A DNA stretch of 36,452 nt, taken from a virus. Below, in pieces: positions 1-7,799 of the stretch (position 1 is the first letter of the stretch; the number at the start of each line of letters is the position of its first letter). Below the pieces are notes generated by a model that did not search any database, was not told the DNA's origin, and saw only the letters and a program-made list of their open reading frames with translations. The position numbers and the translations under genes are program-made. Location of the stretch: IMG/VR virus record IMGVR_UViG_3300035659_000060, positions 1 to 36,452 of that record; one strand, given 5' to 3'.

Positions 1-27
1 AGGGTGGAATGGGCCGAGGCGGGTTCG
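1..27. repeat. attL: tRNA-Val 3'-end remnant
   Basis: Bases 1-27 match 35937-35963 in 26 of 27 positions; the single mismatch is G23 against A35959. The right copy covers the 3' end of an intact tRNA-Val gene plus nine flanking bases. The left copy is therefore the truncated tRNA 3' end left by site-specific integration. The repeat runs into the window edge, so it may extend further left. The integrase gene starts 13 bases inside it, the usual arrangement for tRNA-integrated proviruses. Confidence 0.9.
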
Positions 28-39
28 TTCCTCCGTCGG

Positions 40-1077
40 TCATGGGTGCATCTCCATGTACTTCGGGTCCTTAGGTTTTTGGGGCGGTTGGCCGAACAGG
101 GCTTGGAGCTTGTCGTAGCTGTCGTCCGGGCGGAGGTCAACATACCACCTCTGCGTGGTCGCCACGGACGCGTGCCGCAACAGCCTGCTCGTCGTCTCGA
201 TCGTGGCGCCGCAGTCCATGAGGACCTGGCCGTAACTCGTCCTGAGGTCCTTGGGGGCGATGTCCACGCCGGCCTCCTTGCCGATCCGCGAGAACATCTT
301 CCGGACCTGGTTGGAGGTCACTGTCTCGCCGCTCTCGCGCATCCCCGGCCCGGCGAGTTCCGGGAAGAACCGGGGATGGCCCTGACGCCCGAGGTGCGCG
401 TCCCGGAGCTCGAGGAAGCGCTCCACATGCGGGCGCACGGGCGGGAGCAGCGTGGTGTAGTCGGGAACCGTTTTGCTGAAGCCCACCCTGAGGCGCCAGC
501 AGTACCGCTCCAGGTCCGCATACTCCAACGCCCGGAGCTCCTTGGGCCGGACGCCGAAGCCCGCAGCGAATGCCGCGAGGCCGTAGGCGACGACGTCCCA
601 CCAGGTGTCGGACTTCTCCGCCCGGGCACGGGCGACGTCCAGGAAGGCCAGGACCGTCTCGAGCCGGAACGATCTCTTGCCGGCCTTTCCGGAGCCGTGC
701 GGGAGCCACTGCGCTTTTACCGGGTGCGCTCTGAGCTGGCTGATGATGGCGTTGCCGGCGAGAGCGCAGAGCTGCGACATGATGCCGAGGTACTTGAGCA
801 TCGTGCCGGGCTTGAGGCCCTGCTCCTTGAGGTGGCCGAAGAGGTTCATGATGTCCCTCTCGCCCATCCCGGCGGGGTTCCGCGTGGTCAGCCTTCCGCC
901 CTCGTGGAGGCTCCTGACGATCTTCCCCAGGTGGCGGAGCTTGCGTTCCCGCTCCTGGGCCGTGCCTTCCTTGGTTCTGCTCCAATCCGCCCTCTCCCTG
1001 ACTAATTCCCGGGAGTAGGTGAGCCAGGGGTTGCGCCCCATGGCCTCCACGCTCCCGATGCCCTTTCCTTTTCCCAC
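40..1077 (-). CDS. int: Tyrosine recombinase (provirus integrase)
   Basis: This 345-residue site-specific recombinase should integrate and excise the provirus at the tRNA-Val gene. The N-terminal part (about 20-125) is a core-binding/SAM-like helical domain. The catalytic domain (about 135-330) shows the first arginine in GVRPKELRAL (R177), a beta-hairpin lysine (K202), KDLRTSYG with R279 and lysine in place of the usual histidine, H302 in LLRHAS and the nucleophile Y312 in RWY. It lies just inside attL and is transcribed toward it. The start is GTG at 1077; ATG at 1041 is an alternative. The family assignment is firm because all key residues are present. Confidence 0.93.
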   Translation of the reverse strand: MGKGKGIGSVEAMGRNPWLTYSRELVRERADWSRTKEGTAQERERKLRHLGKIVRSLHEGGRLTTRNPAGMGERDIMNLFGHLKEQGLKPGTMLKYLGIMSQLCALAGNAIISQLRAHPVKAQWLPHGSGKAGKRSFRLETVLAFLDVARARAEKSDTWWDVVAYGLAAFAAGFGVRPKELRALEYADLERYCWRLRVGFSKTVPDYTTLLPPVRPHVERFLELRDAHLGRQGHPRFFPELAGPGMRESGETVTSNQVRKMFSRIGKEAGVDIAPKDLRTSYGQVLMDCGATIETTSRLLRHASVATTQRWYVDLRPDDSYDKLQALFGQPPQKPKDPKYMEMHP

Positions 1078-1119
1078 GGAGACCTGCGGTATTTGTGGGT
1101 CACCGACATCGGTCTCATG

Positions 1120-1266
1120 GTCGGAGAGGGCGATGATTTCACTTATACTTTATCACCTCTCGGAGAATCTCTCGGAGCGGGACCGCCGGCCGGCCGGCCG
1201 CCCGGGCCAGCCGGGCCCGGCGCTCGGGGCTGAAGACGCTGGAGGGCCAGGGGTTCTGATTCATTT
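1120..1266 (-). promoter_or_regulatory. Integrase promoter region with a 9-bp direct repeat
   Basis: Read on the minus strand, a TATA-like GTATAAG lies at 1142-1148, predicting a start site near 1120 and a leader of about 45 nt before the GTG. Immediately upstream, CTCTCGGAG occurs twice (1157-1165 and 1169-1177, offset 12 bp), a plausible operator. The rest (1184-1225) is a GC-only stretch with overlapping CCGG/GCCCGG palindromes, including a 6-bp stem at 1200-1216. That stretch may terminate the gene ending at 1267. The assignment is from sequence pattern only. Confidence 0.4.
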
Positions 1267-1833
1267 TCAGACCTTCGGTGGCTCACCCTCACCGTATTCA
1301 ATGAAAGGGCGGGGTAGTTTTGCGCCCTGATTCTTGAGGTCTTTGACGGCCTCGGTCATATCGATGCCCAGATTATTTCCAGCCTTGATCATATACTCGA
1401 ATATTGTCTCTGACCTTAGCGGATCTCCTGGGATGGCATTCAACGCTTCCCACATCATACCGAGATAGAAACGGGTAATCCTCGTCCTGTTCGTCATGTC
1501 AACGAGGAAAGAGGCGAGCTTGAGGATTATCATATTATATTCCTTCAGGGAATCCTTGGCCTTCGTGCCGAGAATATAACCATATGGCGGGGTGGCGAAG
1601 GGGAAATGCGCGACGGCATCGTAGGTTTCCAGCAATGCAAAGAGCTTCTCCGGGGCGACATTCCCGACCTCAATGGCGACCTTTTTGTTGACGCCTTCGA
1701 AATGCGCGACGCCATCCACCATCTCCGGCAGCCTTCGGGCCTCATCGTCTCCCTCGATCTCGACCTTGGCGCCCATGTCCTCGAACATCTGTTTCGCTGT
1801 CTGCTTCAGCCTTATGTGATTAATACTTTCCAT
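1267..1833 (-). CDS. Putative PD-(D/E)XK nuclease-like protein
   Basis: The product is 188 residues counting from ATG 1833; an upstream in-frame GTG at 1842 is less well placed. The first half (IRLKQTAKQMFEDMG, then HFEGVNKKVAIEVGN) has the helix, then beta-hairpin, then V-x-I-E-V-G-N layout seen in restriction-endonuclease-like proteins of archaeal viruses and plasmids. The later half is helical with no recognised motif. A clear D-(x)n-ExK triad is not visible, so activity is uncertain. It overlaps the 3' end of the winged-helix gene by 14 nt and probably shares its transcript. Confidence 0.5.
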   Translation of the reverse strand: MESINHIRLKQTAKQMFEDMGAKVEIEGDDEARRLPEMVDGVAHFEGVNKKVAIEVGNVAPEKLFALLETYDAVAHFPFATPPYGYILGTKAKDSLKEYNMIILKLASFLVDMTNRTRITRFYLGMMWEALNAIPGDPLRSETIFEYMIKAGNNLGIDMTEAVKDLKNQGAKLPRPFIEYGEGEPPKV

Positions 1834-2929
1834 CTGAATCACCCTTCCCCAAATGCTTCTTCAAAGATTTCTGGATTGTGGCATCGATGATCTCATTGAA
1901 ACTCGTGCCCTGGAGCTCGTCCAGAAGGCGCCGGGCGGCCTTGGAGAGATACTGGTTCTCCTTACGGGCATCGGTGATCTCGGCGCGCATGGCGTGGATC
2001 TCGCTGCGCAGCATGGACATCTCGCCCTTGCGCCCTTCACCTTTCGTATATGCAAGGCAGTCGCGCAGGGCCACGACGCCCGTGGTGGTTATCGGGGCGG
2101 CCAGGGTGGCCTCCATCCTGAGCCCGAGCCTGGGCTTGTTGTAGAAGCGGTACAGGGTGCCCATCATGTCGTTGATGGTGAGGCAACTCATCCCCTCGAG
2201 CTTGAGCGTAGGGAAGTCTCGGTTGAACTCCATCTGGGTCACGGCCCAGCGGTCGTTCTCGAAGTCAAACCCATATCGGGAGCTAACAGCATCTAACAGC
2301 CTTTCTAACAGGTCGATTGTTAGCGGGTTTCTGGAAGCGAGGAAAGCGATCTGGGGCCGGGGGCCGCGCTGGACCTTGATGGCCCAGGCCTGGCCCTCGA
2401 TGAATGTCTCCCATGTGGAGTAGTCGGGCAATGCGGCCTCGATCAAGTCCTGGCCGGGGAGGGCCTGCTGGGGATTTGGGGCATCTAACAGCGGGGTTGT
2501 TAGGTGGGTGTTAGCGCGCTCCACAACATTTAAATTGTTTGGGGACCCCCACCCGCCCCCCCAAAGTGTTAGGTGCAAATTGTGGAACTTTACCTCCTCT
2601 TCCGGCTCCGGAAGCGGGACCTGCTGAGCGACCAGGAACCTGTAGATGCCCTTGATCGGCCGGCGTATTCTACCCTTAGCGACGAGCCTGCCCAGGTACA
2701 CATCGAGGTTGATGTCCTTGACATGGATGCCCCTCTGGATCTCGGCCCGGGTGAAGTCCTTGCCGGGCTCTTTCGCCATGAATTGGAGGACCCTTTCCCC
2801 CACGGTTAGATAACTGTTAGATGTGGAGGGGGTGCGCGACCTGTTAGGTTTTATATGCTTTGTGGTCATGATAAAACCTACTTCTTCGAATTCGATTTCT
2901 TGCTGGATTTCAATGCTTTCTGAGCCCAT
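1820..2929 (-). CDS. Winged-helix DNA-binding protein with C-terminal coiled coil
   Basis: This 369-residue protein probably binds DNA as an oligomer. Residues about 42-98 (LTVGERVLQFMAKEPG onward) form a winged-helix-like domain with a GRIRRPIKGIYRF wing. A proline-rich linker follows, then a mixed central domain (about 170-290) and a helical, probably coiled-coil region (about 300-345). The ATG at 2929 has a GGAGAGG ribosome site; ATG 2869 is an alternative start. Ten TGTTAG/CTAACA hexamers lie inside or at the start of the gene. I infer a viral replication initiator, partition protein or autoregulator; there is no recognised family. Confidence 0.55.
   Translation of the reverse strand: MGSESIEIQQEIEFEEVGFIMTTKHIKPNRSRTPSTSNSYLTVGERVLQFMAKEPGKDFTRAEIQRGIHVKDINLDVYLGRLVAKGRIRRPIKGIYRFLVAQQVPLPEPEEEVKFHNLHLTLWGGGWGSPNNLNVVERANTHLTTPLLDAPNPQQALPGQDLIEAALPDYSTWETFIEGQAWAIKVQRGPRPQIAFLASRNPLTIDLLERLLDAVSSRYGFDFENDRWAVTQMEFNRDFPTLKLEGMSCLTINDMMGTLYRFYNKPRLGLRMEATLAAPITTTGVVALRDCLAYTKGEGRKGEMSMLRSEIHAMRAEITDARKENQYLSKAARRLLDELQGTSFNEIIDATIQKSLKKHLGKGDSDGKY
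2283..2847. repeat. Iteron-like cluster of TGTTAG/CTAACA motifs
   Basis: The hexamer TGTTAG or its complement occurs at 2283, 2293, 2305, 2318, 2485, 2498, 2509, 2567, 2815 and 2842. That is ten copies in 565 bp, against well under one expected by chance. Within the first two groups the spacing is 10-13 bp, about one helical turn. Between the second group and the 2567 copy lies an AT-rich near-palindrome (about 2524-2541). The layout resembles iterons at a replication origin or a multi-site operator. The repeats overlap coding sequence (for example LLDA twice), so codon use contributes but does not readily explain the helical phasing. Confidence 0.55.
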
Positions 2930-3089
2930 GTTTTTTTCCTCTCCTGGTAGTCCTCCAGGACCTTGTTCCTGGCTTCCCGCCGGAAGATGGTTCGGCCTAT
3001 ACTATCACCTTCACCTGGTCACCCTTGCCTATGGCCCGCCCGGCGCCTCGAACGCCGGCGTCCCGCCTGTCGGGGACGGGCCGGATTTC
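2930..3089 (-). promoter_or_regulatory. Intergenic region: terminator-like hairpin, then TATA box
   Basis: These 160 bp hold no gene that I can support. Reading with transcription, an imperfect GC hairpin (about 3058-3078, CGTCCCG against CGGGGACG) follows the stop of the DGQHR gene and could terminate it. A TATA-like GATAGTATAGG lies at about 2997-3007, predicting a start site near 2975 and a leader of about 45 nt to ATG 2929. This suggests separate control of the winged-helix gene. Confidence 0.4.
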
Positions 3090-4019
3090 TTACTTAGGAA
3101 TTGGGGCGGCTTCCTGACCTCTTTCATCGGGCAGCTTCAGGCGGAAGTAATGCTTGATCTTCTTGGTGTTGCAGTAGCCCAGGATTTTTCGGGCGTAGGC
3201 AATCCTCTCTTCACGGGTTATTCTTGCATTGCCCGCGCCGAGGCCAGAGGACTTCGGCTTGACGTAGCCCTTCCAGACCTTGCGGATCTCCGCATCGCCG
3301 AGTTCGTCGACATTCTGGAAATAGATGCAGGCCAGGCTCCTGAAGGCGGCGGGCGTGTAGAAGATGTTGCCCTTGAACGGTTTGTCGAAGGCGTAGTTCA
3401 TCGCGCGCAGGAACCTCATCATTGCATCGAAGTCTGCGCGGACCATGTCGAGCAGGTGGTCCTTGTATTCGAGGTTCTTCGGATGTGTGGGGCAGCCTAT
3501 CGTGTGCAGCCGGTCCCAGTAGGCGTCGATGAGTATGTTTGCATTGATGTGCTCCGTGGTCTGGGTGGGAACGACGGGTATTTCATCCTGGCCGTACAAC
3601 AGTTTCAGGATTGGTATCCATTCGTTCATCCTGAGAACGTCCTTGGTCTTCTGGCCCTTGCCGAGGCTGAAGTATTCCCAGAGTTCGGCCGTAAGTTTCT
3701 TGTCGGCCGTGAATGGGAACTGGATGAACAGCACATCGATCTTGACGTTCGGATTGTCCTTGAAGAACTCGGTGACGGCAAGGAAACGATGCTGGCCGTC
3801 AACTATCAGATACTTGTCATGCCCGGGCGCTGGCTTGAGCACTACGATGCCGATGAGTATTCTGAGGCCGGCGGCCAGGCTCTTGTGAATTGATTTGACC
3901 TGGTTGGGCATGATGTCCCGACCCTCCTTCATCAGGATGTAGTTCTTCAAAGTCGCAGGATTCAAGAACCCCCTTCGAGGTTCGCCCATCGCCAAGAACT
4001 TTTTCAGTTCGTCGTTCAT
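3090..4019 (-). CDS. DGQHR-motif protein (ParB/sulfiredoxin-like fold)
   Basis: This 309-residue protein has the signature YLIVDGQHRFLAV (DGQHR at 74-78), which defines a ParB-N/sulfiredoxin-like nuclease fold seen in DGQHR/DndB-type proteins of mobile elements. The preceding segment (35-62) fits the first strand and helix of that fold. The C-terminal half is helical with a RLHTIGCPTHPKN segment and no other recognised motif. It overlaps the upstream HTH gene by four bases (ATGA), so the two are translationally coupled. The context suggests DNA binding, DNA processing or segregation; the catalytic role is unknown. Confidence 0.65.
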   Translation of the reverse strand: MNDELKKFLAMGEPRRGFLNPATLKNYILMKEGRDIMPNQVKSIHKSLAAGLRILIGIVVLKPAPGHDKYLIVDGQHRFLAVTEFFKDNPNVKIDVLFIQFPFTADKKLTAELWEYFSLGKGQKTKDVLRMNEWIPILKLLYGQDEIPVVPTQTTEHINANILIDAYWDRLHTIGCPTHPKNLEYKDHLLDMVRADFDAMMRFLRAMNYAFDKPFKGNIFYTPAAFRSLACIYFQNVDELGDAEIRKVWKGYVKPKSSGLGAGNARITREERIAYARKILGYCNTKKIKHYFRLKLPDERGQEAAPIPK

Positions 4020-4633
4020 ACCTTTCCCTCCAATCTCTTCAAGAGGTTGGTTATGGATCTGCCCGCGCTCTTCAGGACGGTGCGGGCTTCGACCTTCTCC
4101 TTTTCGCTCAGGTGCTTGAACTTTAGCTCGATGTCATGCGCGTATCGTTCTATCTGTTCGGCCGCGGTGAGAATCCAGCCGTACTCCATTGTTTCCTGAT
4201 GAGTGGGTTTGAATTCTTCGGAGCCGTGGCGCTCGACATCCTGATATGGATTCTCTTTCGGTTGCCGCGGCTTCTTTGCGCCGACCTTCACCGCGGCCTT
4301 CTCCAGCTTCTTGGCGGTGACGCGGCCACCTTCCTTTTTGGCCTCGGCGATGACGGCGAGGCGCTTCTCGGCCGGGACTTGGGCGAGGACGTGGTCCTTG
4401 TCGCGCCCCGCAGTGGTGAACTGCAACGATTCGTTGCTATTTTTGGTATTTAATAGCTTGCTCATTTCCTGACGGTAGATGGCGACGGTCCTATGCGAGA
4501 GCCCGACCTTCTCGGCCACCCTCTTATCCACCTCGCCCTTTGGCATATCGGGCTGTGCTTCGTCGTACAACCGCACCAATTCCCAGATGGCCTTCCTCTG
4601 CGACAACTTGCATTCCTCCAGTTCGTTTACCAT
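4016..4633 (-). CDS. Helix-turn-helix DNA-binding protein
   Basis: The product is 205 residues. Residues about 35-62 (DKRVAEKVGLSHRTVAIYRQ) form a ParB/Rep-like helix-turn-helix. A lysine-rich basic stretch (about 100-125) follows, and the C terminus is a helical bundle that may oligomerise. It overlaps the DGQHR gene by four bases. I infer that the HTH protein supplies specificity and the ParB-fold neighbour a partner activity, as in split ParB-like systems. No exact family is recognised. Confidence 0.6.
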   Translation of the reverse strand: MVNELEECKLSQRKAIWELVRLYDEAQPDMPKGEVDKRVAEKVGLSHRTVAIYRQEMSKLLNTKNSNESLQFTTAGRDKDHVLAQVPAEKRLAVIAEAKKEGGRVTAKKLEKAAVKVGAKKPRQPKENPYQDVERHGSEEFKPTHQETMEYGWILTAAEQIERYAHDIELKFKHLSEKEKVEARTVLKSAGRSITNLLKRLEGKV

Positions 4634-4969
4634 CTAACGTCCCTCCGCGCTGTGCTGCCGGGCGTAGTCGTGCTCCCTGGCGAGCTGCTGGTCTCTCTCG
4701 ACCTGGTCCTCCATGTGCCGCTCCAGTTTGGCGTCATCGGCCTTGCGCATGGCCTCGGGGTCGTCGACGACCCGAACCCAGCCCGGCTCCCGCTCCTCGA
4801 CGATGCACTGGTCCAGGGCGACAAAGAAGGCCTCTTCGAACTGCGCTTTGGAGCAACCCAGTTCCTTTTGGACGCGCTCTTCAAGCGGGCACCACATTAA
4901 TCCTCTGGGAAGATTGGAGGCCTTGATGGTCCGGACCATGGCCTCGATGATGACGGCCTGGTCGGTCAA
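4634..4969 (-). CDS. Hypothetical protein, possible winged helix
   Basis: The product is 111 residues. The start is TTG at 4969, supported by a perfect GGAGGTGA ribosome site four bases upstream. The first half reads as a small helical DNA-binding-like domain (about 15-70: RVQKELGCSKAQFEEAF, then a strand with GWVRVV). The second half is a charged helix. The stop abuts the ATG of the HTH gene. No family is recognised. Confidence 0.55.
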   Translation of the reverse strand: MTDQAVIIEAMVRTIKASNLPRGLMWCPLEERVQKELGCSKAQFEEAFFVALDQCIVEEREPGWVRVVDDPEAMRKADDAKLERHMEDQVERDQQLAREHDYARQHSAEGR

Positions 4970-5986
4970 CTACTCACCTCCCTTGGGATCGGGGGCGGCC
5001 GGCGCCGGGCCGCTGCACCTGGTCGACCAACCGCAGGCCGGGCACCTGATGACGCTGTAGGATTCGGGTTCGGTGGGGTCGGGGAGTTGCTGGACTCTCG
5101 GGTCGTTACATTTGGGGCAACCCTTTGAGGCGGCCAGCGCCGGCGGGGGAGACATGCACGGATTCCTGCAGGAGGCGTAGCATCCCGGCCCGTAGGCATT
5201 GCAGGTCCGGCCCCGCAACTTGGCGTTCTCGGATTCGAGCGAGGAGATTTCTGCGATGTGGGGGCATTTGGCGCAGTCCTCGACATGTTGCCGTAGTTGT
5301 TTTTGAGCCGCCGCAAGCCGGGCTTCCGCATCATCAGCCCTGTGCACGGCATCAACCCTATCTTGCTCTCCGGCCTCGAAGGCGGCCTCACATTCTTTCA
5401 GCTTCTCCTCCAGCTCGGTGACGCGTGAGGCGAGCCCGCCGCCCAGGCCGGCCATTGCCTTGTCGCGCAGGATCACCGTTTCCTCCAGCTCCTTGACCCG
5501 CCTCTCGGCGATGCGGGCCCGTTCCCGCTGGGCCAACACTTCCTCGTAGAGGACCTGGCGATCGTCGGTGGGTAGGGGGGATTCCGGGGGAGTACTGGCA
5601 CGCGGGACCCCTGCGAACTTGTCCTGGTGGTATTCCCTGGCGCTCTTGGCCAGGGTGTCGAGGCCATGCGGGCACGGCGCTTCCTTCGGCCGTCCGCATC
5701 CCTCCTGGGCGCCGAACATGGTGAAGTGGTCGCAGGAGAAGCAGCTCGGGGGGAGCTTGTTGTTGGGCGCCGGCTCGGTGAGCAGGCGCTTGCCGTATTT
5801 GTCGGTCTCGTAGATGTCCGAGACCGTGACCTCCCAGCGCCGCCACTTGTACCCGAGTATAAAATGCGTCGGGACGCAGAGGCGCCCGGCCGGGGTCTCG
5901 ATGGCCTTGTAGGATGCGCCCCGGATCTTGAGGCGGCCGAGGTCGGCCCCGTCAAAGATTGTGGGGACGGTGGGGATGTCGGCCAT
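4970..5986 (-). CDS. Zinc-ribbon protein with central coiled coil
   Basis: The product is 338 residues from the ATG at 5986, which overlaps the preceding stop as TGATG; a GTG at 5995 is the longer alternative. The N-terminal beta-rich region contains a cysteine cluster (SCFSCDHF, then GCGRPKEAPCPHG), likely metal-binding. About residues 145-245 form a heptad-rich coiled coil. The C terminus has further cysteines (CNAYGPGCYASCRNPC) and a classical zinc ribbon (GCPKC, then IRCPACGW). It may scaffold a nucleic-acid or protein complex; no named family fits. Confidence 0.6.
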   Translation of the reverse strand: MADIPTVPTIFDGADLGRLKIRGASYKAIETPAGRLCVPTHFILGYKWRRWEVTVSDIYETDKYGKRLLTEPAPNNKLPPSCFSCDHFTMFGAQEGCGRPKEAPCPHGLDTLAKSAREYHQDKFAGVPRASTPPESPLPTDDRQVLYEEVLAQRERARIAERRVKELEETVILRDKAMAGLGGGLASRVTELEEKLKECEAAFEAGEQDRVDAVHRADDAEARLAAAQKQLRQHVEDCAKCPHIAEISSLESENAKLRGRTCNAYGPGCYASCRNPCMSPPPALAASKGCPKCNDPRVQQLPDPTEPESYSVIRCPACGWSTRCSGPAPAAPDPKGGE

Positions 5987-6486
5987 CAGTACCACGCTCC
6001 CCCGCCCTTGCGGTCGCCGAGCTCGGCCAGTTTATCCAGTGCGTCCAGGAGCACCTTGAGGCTCACATCGTCGAGGTCCTCGATCTGCTCCTTCCCCTTT
6101 CCTTTCAGGTACTCCCGAACGCACCGCTCCCCGCCTTCCTTGTGCTTGCGCCGGGCATAGGCGCCCCGGACCCGCTTGTCCCTGATCTCCAGGGCTCTCG
6201 GGTCCGGCGGGCTCGACGCCGGCGTTGCCGGTCCCTTCGGCTTTGCGGAGGTCGAAGAATTATCCGGCGGCGCCGGCTTTGTCTCCGTGGGCTGAGGCGG
6301 GGAGATTGAGGGAGGCTGGTCTTTAGGGGCCCCCTGCGGTGCCTGGACAGCAGCAGGGGGCTGGGTGGTTCTATCCGGGGCGGATGGGCCCGCCAGAGTG
6401 AGGTCGCTGAATCTCTTGAGAAGGTCGAAGGCGATGGCGGACTCCAGGGGGTTGTCCGTGGAGAAGGTGATGGTGATGGTGGCCAT
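5986..6486 (-). CDS. Hypothetical protein with Pro-rich linker
   Basis: The product is 166 residues: a short beta/alpha N terminus (MATITITFSTDNPLESAIAF), a long proline/alanine/serine-rich linker (about 33-100), and a basic helical C-terminal domain (DKRVRGAYARRKHKEG onward). The ribosome site GGAGGT is preceded by its complement ACCTCC in the mRNA (within 6493-6506), which might tie initiation to translation of the upstream gene. It overlaps the next gene by TGATG. Function is unknown. Confidence 0.55.
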   Translation of the reverse strand: MATITITFSTDNPLESAIAFDLLKRFSDLTLAGPSAPDRTTQPPAAVQAPQGAPKDQPPSISPPQPTETKPAPPDNSSTSAKPKGPATPASSPPDPRALEIRDKRVRGAYARRKHKEGGERCVREYLKGKGKEQIEDLDDVSLKVLLDALDKLAELGDRKGGGAWY

Positions 6487-6487
6487 G

Positions 6488-6874
6488 TTAGGACCTCCTT
6501 GGAGGTGTGTATTGTCCCTGTGGTTCTCCGGTGATACCGAGTTGCCGGTTGAGGAAGTCGGCGAGGTTCTTGTAGTCCCACCTCATAAGGCCCGGTATCT
6601 TTTGTGCGAGATATTCCCAGGCGATGTCCCGGCTGAAGGTATAGGCGCCGAAGTCCTCGACTCCGACGAACAGGACCTCTTCCTCCCCCTCACCCACCCA
6701 GAACATTCCAAGATTGAGCGCCGTCCCGTTCCCCAGAGCTATCCGTTGATAGATTGGGTCTGGCTTATTCTCCAGCCTGGCGGCATAATGGGGGAAGAGC
6801 AGGGGCCAGATGTCTTCGATTTGGGGATGGCTAGTTACTCCGATCCAATCCTTGTTCGGCCCGATTTCGTCCAG
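6488..6874 (-). CDS. Hypothetical protein, probable non-ATG start
   Basis: An ATG-only reading gives just 72 residues from 6706. The same frame stays open upstream and is clearly protein-like (IEDIWPLLFPHYAARLEN, then PIYQRIALGNGTALNLG). The best start is CTG at 6874, six bases after GAGGGGGG, giving 128 residues; ATT at 6880 is a second option. It follows the stop of the 65-residue gene almost directly, so coupling may aid initiation. Function is unknown; the aromatic-rich N-terminal half suggests a compact globular protein. Confidence 0.5.
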   Translation of the reverse strand: MDEIGPNKDWIGVTSHPQIEDIWPLLFPHYAARLENKPDPIYQRIALGNGTALNLGMFWVGEGEEEVLFVGVEDFGAYTFSRDIAWEYLAQKIPGLMRWDYKNLADFLNRQLGITGEPQGQYTPPRRS

Positions 6875-6875
6875 T

Positions 6876-7073
6876 TCAATCCCCCCTCGTGTGCCTGGCG
6901 CTTTCCTGGACCCAGCCGTCGTGCTCCCTCCAGCTGGGATCGTCCCTCCAGGGCGCGTGCGGGTCCGTGGCTGCGCCGTGCTTCTTGCCGCCCTGGACGA
7001 AGCCCGTGAGCGGGGCCTGGGCCGCGGCCTTGCGCTGGGCGGCGAGGTGCTCCTCGTAGGTCATGCGGGGCAT
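6876..7073 (-). CDS. Small hypothetical protein
   Basis: The product is 65 residues and basic, with PRMTYEEHLAAQRKAAAQ at the N terminus and a tryptophan-rich second half (HAPWRDDPSWREHDGW). Its ATG follows the stop of the upstream gene with no gap, and its own stop lies against the next gene, so it is an operon member. No family is recognised. Confidence 0.5.
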   Translation of the reverse strand: MPRMTYEEHLAAQRKAAAQAPLTGFVQGGKKHGAATDPHAPWRDDPSWREHDGWVQESARHTRGD

Positions 7074-7307
7074 TCAGACCACCTCCTCGAGATAAGCCTG
7101 GCAGGTCACACACTGCCAGACATGGAGGCCGGCCTTGATGACATTGTGGCCGTAGTGCTTCTTGCTCCAGCGGTGGTATGTCTCCTCACCCTGGGGTGTA
7201 TCCGGGTCATATTTCGTGGTGCGGGATTTAATCCGTCTCACCTCCCGAGCAACCCCGTGCTCGGGTGCGGGATTGGAGCCCTCGGACATTATCATTGCGG
7301 TCTCCAT
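7074..7307 (-). CDS. Small hypothetical protein, CxxC
   Basis: The product is 77 residues. The C-terminal half (YHRWSKKHYGHN, then HVWQCVTCQAYLEE) has one CxxC with nearby histidines, suggesting a small metal-binding knuckle. The gene lies between two unknown genes with zero-base spacing on either side. Function is unknown. Confidence 0.5.
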   Translation of the reverse strand: METAMIMSEGSNPAPEHGVAREVRRIKSRTTKYDPDTPQGEETYHRWSKKHYGHNVIKAGLHVWQCVTCQAYLEEVV

Positions 7308-7799
7308 TCAGACCACCTTCATGAAGACGATGGTTTCCTTGAGCGCTGTCACGAAGGCCTTGACCGGCGCCCGGCGAATGCAGTGCGCGACCATGTCGCC
7401 GAAGACGGGCTTGCCGTTGACCTTCCCGACGGCGTAGGTGTGGTCTATCGGGCTCAGCGCCGGCGAGTACCACATCCAGCCGATGAACCGGCCGTCGTAA
7501 CTCGACCAGGCGGCCATGTACTGGCCACCGAAGGCCTCGGCGGCGTAGATGTTCATGCCCTCGACCCTGGGGGCCTTGATCGGCTTGGCCCCGGTCGGGT
7601 AGACCTCCCGGCCGAAGACCCGCTTGTAGTTCTCGAAGACCCAGCCGATGAAGTCCAGCTGGGATCTCGGGGCGAGCTCCGGGTTGACGAGGAGCTCCTC
7701 TTCACCCTCAATCATCCCCCGGGTGATCTGGGTCGTCTCTGCTTTCGAAAAACCGTAGGCGCTGTTTCCTGGGGCGCTCGGCCCGTCCGTGTTCATCAT
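7308..7799 (-). CDS. Hypothetical protein
   Basis: The open frame extends to 8228, but its first 143 codons are antisense to the AbrB-like gene and the promoter region and do not look like protein. Tandem ATGs at 7799 and 7796 give 163 or 162 residues. The product has an aromatic-rich globular core (YMAAWSSYDGRFIGWMWYSP) and no recognised motif. It is the first gene of the left minus-strand operon, divergent from the AbrB-like gene. Confidence 0.55.
   Translation of the reverse strand: MMNTDGPSAPGNSAYGFSKAETTQITRGMIEGEEELLVNPELAPRSQLDFIGWVFENYKRVFGREVYPTGAKPIKAPRVEGMNIYAAEAFGGQYMAAWSSYDGRFIGWMWYSPALSPIDHTYAVGKVNGKPVFGDMVAHCIRRAPVKAFVTALKETIVFMKVV

Noticed and set aside
4-1005. Plus-strand frame of 333 codons opposite the integrase
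   Set aside because: The minus frame has all catalytic residues of a tyrosine recombinase. The plus frame begins in the att repeat and has no motif.
1184-1226. GC-only palindromes as a possible recombination or origin site
   Set aside because: The stems are short and overlap simple CCGG runs. A terminator for the 1267 gene is the simplest reading.
2823-3893. Plus-strand frame of 356 codons opposite the DGQHR gene
   Set aside because: No recognisable motif, and it crosses an intergenic region with a promoter for the other strand. The minus-strand gene has the DGQHR signature and ATGA coupling.
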